A model generated the notes under the pieces. The model did no database searches, was not told the DNA's origin, and saw only the letters and a list, made by a program, of their open reading frames with translations. Positions 7,701 through 14,538 of a DNA stretch of 25,167 nt are shown here, in pieces; the stretch's first letter is position 1; every line of letters begins with the position of its first letter. Made by a program: the position numbers and the translations under genes. Origin of the DNA: Ktedonobacteraceae bacterium (GTDB taxonomy: Bacteria; Chloroflexota; Ktedonobacteria; Ktedonobacterales; Ktedonobacteraceae); assembly GCA_014896635.1 (NCBI GenBank), contig JADBKA010000051.1, positions 1 through 25,167 on the forward strand. Reading direction: 5' to 3'.

Positions 7701-9071
7701 ATGAGCGATGTGAGCAAAGTGATTGAGCGAAGCGGCAAATGGTTTGAGCGTTATCTGGTGCCGCCGCTGGGCGCGCTGGCGGGCAGTATTTATCTGCAAG
7801 CGATACGCGATGCCTTCATTATATTTACCTTACCGTTCATCATCGCCGGGAGCGTCTTTCTGGTCATTGCGAATCCGCCGCCGCTGTTCGGGCTGGAAGC
7901 TCTGGTGAAGCCGTACCAGAGCGCGCTCCAGGTGCCATTCCAGTTGTCATTTGGCCTGATGGCGCTGATTCTAGCGTTTGGTGTGGCTCACAGTCTGGCG
8001 CAGTACCGGCGCACCGAAGCGGTTCAGCCGGGCGTGCTGGCGATAGTGCTCTTCCTGGTGGCCTCGGTGCCGGTCACTGACCTGAACCGGGTCTCTCTGG
8101 GCGAGTTGCTGCCGTATCTGGGCGGGCAGGGCCTGTTAGTAGCGATTCTTCTTGGTATCCTGACAACTGAAGTGATGTACCGTTTTCGCAATTCGCGCTT
8201 CACCATCAGGCTGCCGAAAACGGTGCCGCCTAACGTCAAACGCGCGTTTGAGGCGCTGGTCCCCACGCTGCTGCTGCTGACGGCGGTCTGGGCGCTGGAA
8301 TGGCTGGTCAGCTCGCAGATCTATCTGGGGAGCGATGGGAAGCTGCACCAGCTTACCATTCCTGTGCTGCTCATGCGTCTCTTTCAGCCACTTGTCGTCG
8401 TGCAGGACAGCTATCCGGCGGCTCTGCTGGAAATCATCCTGATGATGCTGCTCTGGTCAACGGGCATTCACGGCATGAACGTGGTGACGGCGATTGCCAC
8501 GCCTTTCTGGCTGGCAACATTGACCGGCAATGTCAACGGTGGACATGGCATTGTCACCGAGCCGTTCTACCATATTTTCGCGCATCTGGGTGGCTCCGGG
8601 GCCACCTGGCCGCTGGTTATCTATATGCTACGTTCTCGCTCGGCCCAGTTGCGCACGGTGGGCAAAGTGGCGCTGGGTCCGGCAGTTTTCAATATTAACG
8701 AACCGGTCACGTTTGGGGTGCCGATGATGCTCAACCCGATCATGATGATCCCTTTTGTCGGGGTACCGGCCATCATCGTCACGATCAATTATATTGTGTT
8801 CAGCCTGGGCTGGGTACATGTGCCGGTCGTGATGCAGCCATTTACGGTGCCAATCGGCATCAGCGGGTTCATTGCTTCTGGAGGAGATCTACGAGGTAGT
8901 ATCCTTCAGTTTTTCGATCTCGCTGTTTCTGCTGTGCTCTATTATCCATTTTTCAAAACCTGGGAGCGTATTCTTGTCGCGCGTGAAGAGGCCGAGGTAC
9001 AGAAGCAGAAGGACGGGACGGGTGTCCCGGCTTCGACCGGAACCGCACAGCAGATTGCGCGCGCAAAATAG
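7701..9071 (+). CDS. PTS sugar transporter subunit IIC (cellobiose/chitobiose family)
   Basis: A 456-residue integral membrane sugar permease. ATG 7701 is chosen because the text from MSDVSKVIERSGKWFERYLVP matches the family start; an earlier in-frame ATG at 7653 overlaps the IIB gene and lacks support. GAGGGAG lies 12 bases upstream. H257 (IHGMN) and E334 (NINEPVTFG) are at the positions that bind sugar in structurally known ChbC-type IIC proteins. GGSGAT and the terminal LYYPFFKTWE are also conserved. With the IIB partner 19 bp upstream it should take up and phosphorylate a beta-linked disaccharide; the actual sugar is not known, and no phospho-glycosidase is nearby. Confidence 0.9.
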   Translation: MSDVSKVIERSGKWFERYLVPPLGALAGSIYLQAIRDAFIIFTLPFIIAGSVFLVIANPPPLFGLEALVKPYQSALQVPFQLSFGLMALILAFGVAHSLAQYRRTEAVQPGVLAIVLFLVASVPVTDLNRVSLGELLPYLGGQGLLVAILLGILTTEVMYRFRNSRFTIRLPKTVPPNVKRAFEALVPTLLLLTAVWALEWLVSSQIYLGSDGKLHQLTIPVLLMRLFQPLVVVQDSYPAALLEIILMMLLWSTGIHGMNVVTAIATPFWLATLTGNVNGGHGIVTEPFYHIFAHLGGSGATWPLVIYMLRSRSAQLRTVGKVALGPAVFNINEPVTFGVPMMLNPIMMIPFVGVPAIIVTINYIVFSLGWVHVPVVMQPFTVPIGISGFIASGGDLRGSILQFFDLAVSAVLYYPFFKTWERILVAREEAEVQKQKDGTGVPASTGTAQQIARAK

Positions 9072-9072
9072 C

Positions 9073-9250
9073 CTTGCATGAGGAAACCGCTGCAAGAGCC
9101 TGAAAGGAGGTGGTTTTAGAACATCAGAAAAAGGTGTAATAATCGCATAGATACATTTAGAGAATAAGTTGCTTTTGACAAATTATCGTACGATTCAAGC
9201 CAGCAAGGATTTGTGACATACTGGAAGACATGGAAGGACAGGACTCAACG
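9073..9250 (+). promoter_or_regulatory. Spacer and probable promoter region of the sugar ABC operon
   Basis: This spacer holds a small inverted repeat CTTGCA/TGCAAG (9073-9078/9091-9096) after the IIC gene. Further on there is a consensus -35 hexamer TTGACA at 9175-9180, but no good -10 at 17 bp. It is followed at once by the perfect palindrome ATCGTACGAT (9185-9194), which could be an operator. A weaker CATACT (9217-9222) may be a -10. The promoter assignment is tentative. Confidence 0.35.
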
Positions 9251-10393
9251 ATGAAACTATTTAGTGGTGTACGCAAAACATTTAGCACGATGCTTGGTGT
9301 GATGCTTGTCTCGATGCTGATTGCTGCCTGCGGGAATCCCGGTGGTGGTGGCGGTACTCCTCCTGCCAGTGGTGGTGGCGCCCAGACCGGTGGAGGGAAA
9401 GGGTGTACCAAAGTTGGTGTGCTCTTGCCAGAAACGGCCTCGGCAGAACGCTGGGACAGGAATGATCGGCCCCTGCTGACACAGAAAATTGAGGCGATTC
9501 CCGGTGTAAAAGTTGACTACTATAATGCGCAGGACGATCCTGTCAAGCAGCAGACGCAGGCTGAAGCTGCGCTGACCAAAGGCGACTGCATCCTGGTGGT
9601 TGCGCCCAAAAATGCTGATACGGCTGATGCCATTGTGCAGAAAGCAAAGGCGCAGAACGTCCCGGTGATCTCTTACGACCGCTTGATTCACTCGAAGGAT
9701 CTCAACTACTACGTCTCCTTCGACAATGTCAAAGTCGGTGAACTCCAGGGGCAATACATCGTTGATAACTACCAGAAGTACACGTCGCCCGGCCATAACA
9801 ACCTGGCGATGATCAACGGTTCGCAGGACGACAACAACGCAATCCTCTTCCGCCAGGGCGCAATGAACAAACTCAAACCGTTGATCGATAGCGGCAAACT
9901 CAAGCTGGTCTATGACCAGTACACGCCTGGCTGGGTGAATGACAAGGCGCGCACAGAGATTGAAGGTGTGCTGACGGCGCAGAGCAACGATCTCCAGATT
10001 GCCTATGTGGCTAATGATGGCATGGCAAACAGCGTGATCGCGGCCCTCAAAGCGAAAAAGCTCAATGGGAAGGTCCTGGTCACAGGACAGGATGCCTCGG
10101 TTGCTGGTCTTCAGAATATTCTGACTGGCGACCAGATCATGACGGTCTTCAAGCCTTTTGAGCTGGAGGCCCAGGCGACCGCTGACCTGGTCAAGGCGCT
10201 GCATGATGGCACCGATCCCAACACGATCACGCAAGGTGTGACCACCGATTTCAACGGCGCCAAGATCCCGTCGGTGCTCAAGACGCCTATCGCCGTTGAC
10301 AAGACGAATGTCAAGGTGGTGATTGACAGCGGCCAGATTACGAAAGAGGCGCTTTGCCAGAACTTGCCCGCTGGCACTGGTGGCATCTGTTAG
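9251..10393 (+). CDS. Sugar ABC transporter substrate-binding lipoprotein (XylF-like)
   Basis: A 380-residue periplasmic-type binding protein of the xylose/ribose family. ATG 9251 is preferred (AGGA seven bases upstream) because it gives a clean lipoprotein signal: basic start, hydrophobic core and lipobox LIAAC with the lipidated cysteine at residue 27, followed by a Gly/Ser-rich linker. The track-like upstream ATG at 9230 would add seven polar residues. VISYDRLIHSKDLNYYVSFDN, VAGLQNILTGDQIMTVFKP and the paired domains with alternating beta-alpha units resemble D-xylose-binding XylF, so a pentose is the likely ligand, though this is not proven. It is the first gene of a binding protein-ATPase-permease cluster and is followed by a strong hairpin, which would let it be made in excess. 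Confidence 0.9.
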   Translation: MKLFSGVRKTFSTMLGVMLVSMLIAACGNPGGGGGTPPASGGGAQTGGGKGCTKVGVLLPETASAERWDRNDRPLLTQKIEAIPGVKVDYYNAQDDPVKQQTQAEAALTKGDCILVVAPKNADTADAIVQKAKAQNVPVISYDRLIHSKDLNYYVSFDNVKVGELQGQYIVDNYQKYTSPGHNNLAMINGSQDDNNAILFRQGAMNKLKPLIDSGKLKLVYDQYTPGWVNDKARTEIEGVLTAQSNDLQIAYVANDGMANSVIAALKAKKLNGKVLVTGQDASVAGLQNILTGDQIMTVFKPFELEAQATADLVKALHDGTDPNTITQGVTTDFNGAKIPSVLKTPIAVDKTNVKVVIDSGQITKEALCQNLPAGTGGIC

Positions 10394-10711
10394 CAGGCAG
10401 GTCCAGCTTTCCTGCAAGGATTGCTCTGATGCCTGGATGCCAGGTGGATGCCGGGACTCCTCGGTCCCGGCATCCTTCCTGTAAAAACTGTTTCAAGGAG
10501 ACGTGAGAGCGTGCGATGACAGCGGCAAATGAGAAGATGTAGCAAGGAGTAGCAGGCGTTAAACCAGGACAACTTTCCCCTGATTGATGTATGATGCAGT
10601 ACATAGCAGTGTTAGATCAGCAAAGGGAGCGTCTCCTATTTCATTGGTTGTGGAGCAAGCAACAGCTATTTTCCTGCTCGTTTGTGAGCTAAATTCAGCC
10701 AGGAGGATGTT
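10394..10711 (+). other. Spacer between binding-protein and ATPase genes
   Basis: These 318 bp hold two hairpins (10432-10444 and 10446-10475) and no convincing gene. Two AAGGAG words (10495-10500 and 10544-10549) have no good reading frame behind them. A separate promoter for the ATPase gene may exist near 10580-10660, but I see no clear -35/-10 pair. Confidence 0.4.
10446..10475 (+). terminator. Strong hairpin after the sugar-binding protein gene
   Basis: GGATGCCGGGAC (10446-10457), loop TCCTCG and GTCCCGGCATCC (10464-10475) form a perfect 12-bp stem; the following TTCCTG is only moderately T-rich. A smaller stem CCTGG-ATG-CCAGG (10432-10444) precedes it. In binding-protein operons such hairpins partly terminate transcription or protect the 3' end of the first message, lowering expression of ATPase and permease. 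Confidence 0.65.
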
Positions 10712-11566
10712 ATGGCCGATAGTATTACCCCTGTAGCGGGCGGGCAATCGGCAGCGGGACAGCCGGGGCAGAGCGTGCCGCGCCTGCTGATGCGGGGGAT
10801 CAGTAAGAGTTTTGGTGCGGTGCGCGCGCTGAACAAAGTAGATTTTGAGGTATATGCTGGCGAAGTTGTTGGCCTGGTTGGAGATAACGGCGCTGGCAAA
10901 TCGACGCTGATCAAGGTGATTGCAGGCGTCGGACCTGCTGATGAAGGTGAGATTTTCATTGAAGGTCGTCCGGTAAAGATCCCTTCGCCGCAGGTAGCTG
11001 CGCGACTTGGCATCGAGACGGTCTATCAGGATCTCGCTCTCTGCGATAATCTGGATGTGGTCTCAAACCTGTTTCTGGGCCGTGAGGAAGTCACGCCGTA
11101 TGGAGCGATGGATGAGATCGACATGGAACGCCGGACACTGGAAGTGCTGCGCTCTCTTGACGTGAAGATTCCCTCTGTCCGTGTCGCTGTCTCGGCACTC
11201 TCTGGCGGGCAGCGCCAATCTATCGCGGTTGCCAAGACGATTCTGCGCCGGGCCAGGATTATTCTGCTTGACGAGCCGACAGCCGCGCTTGGTGTGGCAC
11301 AGACGCGCCAGGTATTGCAATTGATCCGGCGCCTGCGTGAGCAAGGTCTGGCCGTAGTCGTCATCTCGCATAACCTGGCCGATGTGTTCGAGGTGGTTGA
11401 CCGAGTGATCGTCCTGCGGTTGGGACGGCGCGTCGGGACTTTCGATGTGAAAAACACCAGTCAGGAGCGAGTGGTTGCAGCCATTACAGGTGCAGAGTTC
11501 GGTGAATTGCTGCATGCCGGTGGTGATAGTACAAATGGTGCGAAAAGTGCTGAAGGAGGGAGATAA
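10712..11566 (+). CDS. Sugar ABC transporter ATPase, single-domain type
   Basis: A 284-residue ATPase; ATG 10712 follows GGAGG. Motifs: Walker A GDNGAGKS at 57-64, Q-loop YQD near 105, signature LSGGQ at 163-167, Walker B IILLDEP at 183-189 and H-loop H220. Sequence style (LNKVDFEVYAGEVVGLVGDNGAGKST) is that of the ribose/xylose/fructose importer ATPases. Most of those (XylG, RbsA) are about 500 residues with two ATPase domains; this has one, as in FrcA-type systems, so two copies must pair on the permease dimer. Four bases separate it from the permease gene. Confidence 0.92.
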   Translation: MADSITPVAGGQSAAGQPGQSVPRLLMRGISKSFGAVRALNKVDFEVYAGEVVGLVGDNGAGKSTLIKVIAGVGPADEGEIFIEGRPVKIPSPQVAARLGIETVYQDLALCDNLDVVSNLFLGREEVTPYGAMDEIDMERRTLEVLRSLDVKIPSVRVAVSALSGGQRQSIAVAKTILRRARIILLDEPTAALGVAQTRQVLQLIRRLREQGLAVVVISHNLADVFEVVDRVIVLRLGRRVGTFDVKNTSQERVVAAITGAEFGELLHAGGDSTNGAKSAEGGR

Positions 11567-11569
11567 CGA

Positions 11570-12844
11570 ATGAGCGAGAAGCTTGAACAAAAACCACCGG
11601 TTGAGAGCCAGTCACTGGTCGGTGCGGTCGAAGTTCCCACCTCTCTGCCGCGCCAGACGCTGGGCCAGTTGTTGCGCGGTGATCTTGGCTTCCTGCCGGT
11701 TCTTTTAACACTGATTGCCATTGTCCTCTATTTCGCCATCACGACGCAAGGGCTTTTTCTTAAACCGATTAACATTTCAAATCTCTTTCAGCAGATCGTG
11801 ACGATTGGTATTGATAGTCTTGGCGTGACGCTAGTCCTGCTGCTTGGCGAGGTGGATCTCTCTATCGCTGCTGTCGGCACGTTCAGCGCCGTTGTGATGG
11901 GTGTCACGCTGGAGCGTATGGGCTTCCCGGCAGCGACCGCGATCATCGCCGGCATCCTGACCGGGGCGCTGGCCGGAGCCATTAACGGCTTTTTTACTGC
12001 TGTCCTGCGTATCCCTTCGTTTATTGTTACGCTGGCGGCCTCGATTTTCTATACGGGGGCAGAACTGTACCTGCTTGGGGGTCAGGAGACGCTGATCATT
12101 CACAATCCAGCGGTGGTTTCCATTGCTGGTGGCCCTTATTCGTTTTTACCGGATGTGTACGGGGTTGGTATTCCTACGGTCATCCTGATCCTCTATGTCC
12201 TGGGGCTTTTGCTCGATTACCGCATGCGCCGCCAGAGAGGGTTGCGCACAAAATCGTTTCTCCAGCTTGGGGGTCAGATTGCGCTGGCTGTGGTGCTGGT
12301 CGAAGGTTCGATTCTGGTGCTGCAAAACACGCCAGGTCCCACGCCTGGTACGTTTCTGGGCGTTCCCAACAACGTAGCGATTTTCTTCGGTCTGCTCTTG
12401 ATAATCTGGCTTGTAGTGAAGAAAACAACGTTTGGACGCCATATCTATGCTGTGGGTGGCAATGCAGAAGCTGCTCGCCGTGCTGGCATCAATGTGGTGA
12501 TGATTCGTATTGTCGTGTTCACGCTCTGCTCGGCGCTGGCTGCTGTGGGTGGTATTCTTGCTTCCTCGCGTGCCACTGCGGTCGCCAGCCAGATCAACCC
12601 TGCGCTGACGCTGGAAGCGATAGCTGCCGCCGTGATTGGTGGTGTGAGCCTGTTTGGGGGTCGCGGCTCGGTCTGGTCGATTGTGCTGGGGGCGCTGATC
12701 ATCGGTAGCCTGGAGAATGGCCTCGACCTGCGCAGCCAGGGATCGGACATTAAACAGATGATCGAGGGTGGAGTGCTGGTGTTTGCTGTGACAGTCGATG
12801 CGCTGGTGCGCCGTGCGCAGGCTCGCAGTAGTAGTGGCCGTTAG
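11570..12844 (+). CDS. Sugar ABC transporter permease (XylH/RbsC-like)
   Basis: A 424-residue, mostly hydrophobic protein starting at ATG 11570 behind AGGAGGGAG. It has a polar N-terminal tail of about 40 residues and then roughly ten membrane segments. The stretches GEVDLSIAAVGTFSAVV, GFFTAVLRIPSFIVTLA, YAVGGNAEAARRAGINV and VIGGVSLFGGRGSVW are signatures of the xylose/ribose permease family. The middle loop (LLDYRMRRQRGLRTKSF) is longer than in RbsC and fits the XylH subtype. It is the membrane channel for the binding protein and ATPase encoded just upstream. Confidence 0.92.
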   Translation: MSEKLEQKPPVESQSLVGAVEVPTSLPRQTLGQLLRGDLGFLPVLLTLIAIVLYFAITTQGLFLKPINISNLFQQIVTIGIDSLGVTLVLLLGEVDLSIAAVGTFSAVVMGVTLERMGFPAATAIIAGILTGALAGAINGFFTAVLRIPSFIVTLAASIFYTGAELYLLGGQETLIIHNPAVVSIAGGPYSFLPDVYGVGIPTVILILYVLGLLLDYRMRRQRGLRTKSFLQLGGQIALAVVLVEGSILVLQNTPGPTPGTFLGVPNNVAIFFGLLLIIWLVVKKTTFGRHIYAVGGNAEAARRAGINVVMIRIVVFTLCSALAAVGGILASSRATAVASQINPALTLEAIAAAVIGGVSLFGGRGSVWSIVLGALIIGSLENGLDLRSQGSDIKQMIEGGVLVFAVTVDALVRRAQARSSSGR

Positions 12845-12879
12845 CGAGCAACTGGATAGCCGGGAGGACTTCTCCAGAG

Positions 12880-12918
12880 CGCCGGACAGGGATGAGCAGT
12901 CCTCTACCCTGCCCGGCG
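12880..12918. terminator. Bidirectional terminator between convergent genes
   Basis: CGCCGGACAGGG (12880-12891) pairs with CCCTGCCCGGCG (12907-12918) except for one A-C mismatch, around a 15-base loop. A T-rich stretch (12929-12942) follows on the plus strand. It sits between the permease gene (plus) and the MerR gene (minus) and probably ends both transcripts. Confidence 0.6.
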
Positions 12919-12940
12919 TTGCTGGAGTTGTTTCTATTTT

Positions 12941-13768
12941 TTATGCCTGGCTCTGTTGCTGTTGATAGTATTCCAGAATCTTCTGCAAGAATTCGACTTC
13001 TTCTTTGCTGTAGCCTGGCAGTGGTCTCTCTTCTGCTGGCAGTTCGTTGAGATTCTTCCACCATTGTTTCAGGCCGGCCTCGACATCCGCGTCGCCTCTG
13101 GTAAACTGCCTGATCAGGTCACTGTGTTGTTTTGCCAGCGCCTGGCCCTCCGCGCCGGTGGGATCTTTCCTCTCCGTGACCAGCCGCCACAGTTCCGCGT
13201 AAACGGCATCCCATTGCTGGCTCGCGCGTTTCTGATCCTCTTCGGTCCAGTGCTTTCCCCACTCCGCCAGCTTCTGTGCTGCTTCAGGGCTGTACGACTT
13301 CCTGGAGATCTCTGCCATCTTCTGCTGCTGTTCCGGGGTGAGATACTTGTTCACCCATTCTTTACCCTGTTCCACTTGCATCACCTGTAAAACGTAGATA
13401 ATAATAGATTCGAGGTTCCCCTGATTATTCTTCAGTAGCGCTTCAGCCTGTTCAATAGCTTGAAGTATTGAATCTATCTGGCGACGCTTCTCTCGCATCA
13501 TCGCTTTCTGGGTTGCCAGCGTCTCCTGGAGACGTTCTGGATTCTCCTGGAGGCAGACTTTGATCTCTTCCAGCGAGAGACCCAGAAATTTCAGCGCCAG
13601 AATCTGCTGCAAACTCCACAGATCCCTGTCCGAGTAGAGTCGATATCCTGCCTCTGTATACTCAGAAGGTGAGAGCAGGCCCACTTTGTCATAGAAGCGC
13701 AAGGTGCGTGTAGTTACTGCCGCCTTCTGTGCGATCTGGCTGGTTGTGTAATAGTGCCGGTGGTCCAG
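12941..13768 (-). CDS. MerR-family regulator with TipAS-like C-terminal domain (CTG start)
   Basis: Read from CTG at 13768 the protein has 275 residues. The start is forced: between the in-frame stop (TAG, just upstream) and the TTG at 13702 there is no ATG, GTG or TTG. Starting at 13702 would remove half of the helix-turn-helix (YYTTSQIAQKAAVTTRTLRFYDK). AGGAGG lies exactly six bases before the CTG. Residues 6-75 are the MerR DNA-binding domain, about 75-125 the coiled-coil dimer helix, and the rest (EWVNKYLTPEQQQKM, KDPTGAEGQALAKQH, FTRGD) resembles the TipAS domain that binds thiopeptide-like drugs. It is probably autoregulatory from its own MerR-type promoter. Confidence 0.88.
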   Translation of the reverse strand: MDHRHYYTTSQIAQKAAVTTRTLRFYDKVGLLSPSEYTEAGYRLYSDRDLWSLQQILALKFLGLSLEEIKVCLQENPERLQETLATQKAMMREKRRQIDSILQAIEQAEALLKNNQGNLESIIIYVLQVMQVEQGKEWVNKYLTPEQQQKMAEISRKSYSPEAAQKLAEWGKHWTEEDQKRASQQWDAVYAELWRLVTERKDPTGAEGQALAKQHSDLIRQFTRGDADVEAGLKQWWKNLNELPAEERPLPGYSKEEVEFLQKILEYYQQQQSQA

Positions 13769-13797
13769 GTGGTTCCTCCTTTCTTTTCTTAGAAACT

Positions 13798-13853
13798 ATG
13801 ACGCCGCGTCATGCTCAGGGAAAGTATAAACCATGACGTAGCGTCACCCTCAA
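13798..13853 (-). promoter_or_regulatory. MerR-type promoter with two operator palindromes
   Basis: Minus strand: -35 TTGAGG (13853-13848), a 19-bp spacer and -10 TATACT (13828-13823). The over-long 19-bp spacer is the hallmark of MerR-activated promoters. The spacer holds the palindrome TGACG-CTA-CGTCA (13834-13846); a second copy, TGACG-CGG-CGTCA (13799-13811, extended to ATGACGC/GCGTCAT), lies near the expected transcription start. Their centres are 35 bp apart. The promoter drives the MerR gene itself. Confidence 0.75.
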
Positions 13854-13909
13854 GGGTCTGGCGGATCAATCTGGCATTGACCCGCGAAATGATGTTATGC
13901 CAGGGCATG

Positions 13910-14332
13910 TCAGCGCAGTTCGGCGCGCACAATGCGAAATACGGGATGGCGTGGAGCCTCGGCGGCAAACTCGGCCAGGGGAGATTCGGGTGTAACGTTG
14001 AAGTGCGGGTGGACGGCTGTGGCGACGCTGAGATACTGTTTGAGCACAGGGGCTGCCGTTTCGGAGGAGACTTCTTCAACCCGGATCACGTGAGATGTAC
14101 GCCCGCTGGTCAGAATCGCCTGACCGCCAGCGGCGCGGATGTTGCGCACCCAGTTCACCTCTCCATAGGGAGCGACGAGCCAGCGCTGTCCATTGTGCTC
14201 GATCACCCGTACCTGCACGGTATAGGCTTTGCTGGTTTTACGTCCCACGACGGTGAGCGATGAAATCGGGTTGGGACGCAGCCCGGTACGCACTAAAAGA
14301 CGATTCACAGCAGCAAACAGGGCGTTCGCCAT
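13910..14332 (-). CDS. Nitroreductase-family deazaflavin-dependent (F420-type) oxidoreductase
   Basis: A 140-residue small protein of the DUF385/Ddn-like split beta-barrel family. ATG 14332 is chosen because GGAGGAA lies ten bases upstream, inside the longer frame that begins at 14356. The core RLLVRTGLRPNPISSLTVVGRKTSKAYTVQVRV and WLVAPYGEVNWVRNIRAAGG is characteristic; members bind F420 (some FMN or haem) and reduce or bind varied small molecules. It lies just upstream of, and parallel to, the MerR gene but with its own spacer, so cotranscription is possible but not required. The substrate is unknown. Confidence 0.82.
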   Translation of the reverse strand: MANALFAAVNRLLVRTGLRPNPISSLTVVGRKTSKAYTVQVRVIEHNGQRWLVAPYGEVNWVRNIRAAGGQAILTSGRTSHVIRVEEVSSETAAPVLKQYLSVATAVHPHFNVTPESPLAEFAAEAPRHPVFRIVRAELR

Positions 14333-14442
14333 GTAGAAAATTCCTCCAGAAAACATGTCATAAAAATATTCTTTTCCATTATGCCATCAAAGGGCTTTGC
14401 GGGCAATATGCCGTACAGCAGTGAGGCATGCGAACGCCGTTC

Positions 14443-14471
14443 TTGCACTTTTCTCTATGGTAGTGTATGGT
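14443..14471 (+). promoter_or_regulatory. Probable promoter of the alpha-2-macroglobulin-like gene
   Basis: TTGCAC (14443-14448), a 17-bp spacer and TATGGT (14466-14471) give a reasonable sigma-70-type promoter about 70 bp before the ATG. A direct repeat ATGGTAG (14457-14463 and 14467-14473) overlaps the -10. Confidence 0.45.
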
Positions 14472-14538
14472 AGCAGGGACGGAATGCTGTTCGCTGACTG
14501 ACGTTCTACAGTAGCAAGAGAAGGAGACGAGCACTATC

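Noticed and set aside
9257..10417. 386-codon minus-strand frame opposite the sugar-binding protein
   Set aside because: It mirrors the real gene almost end to end; the plus strand has a lipoprotein signal, family motifs and an SD, so the minus frame is a codon-bias artefact.
10516..10542. Possible eight-codon leader peptide before the ATPase gene
   Set aside because: The AAGGAG is 15 bases from the ATG and the peptide has no repeated regulatory codons.
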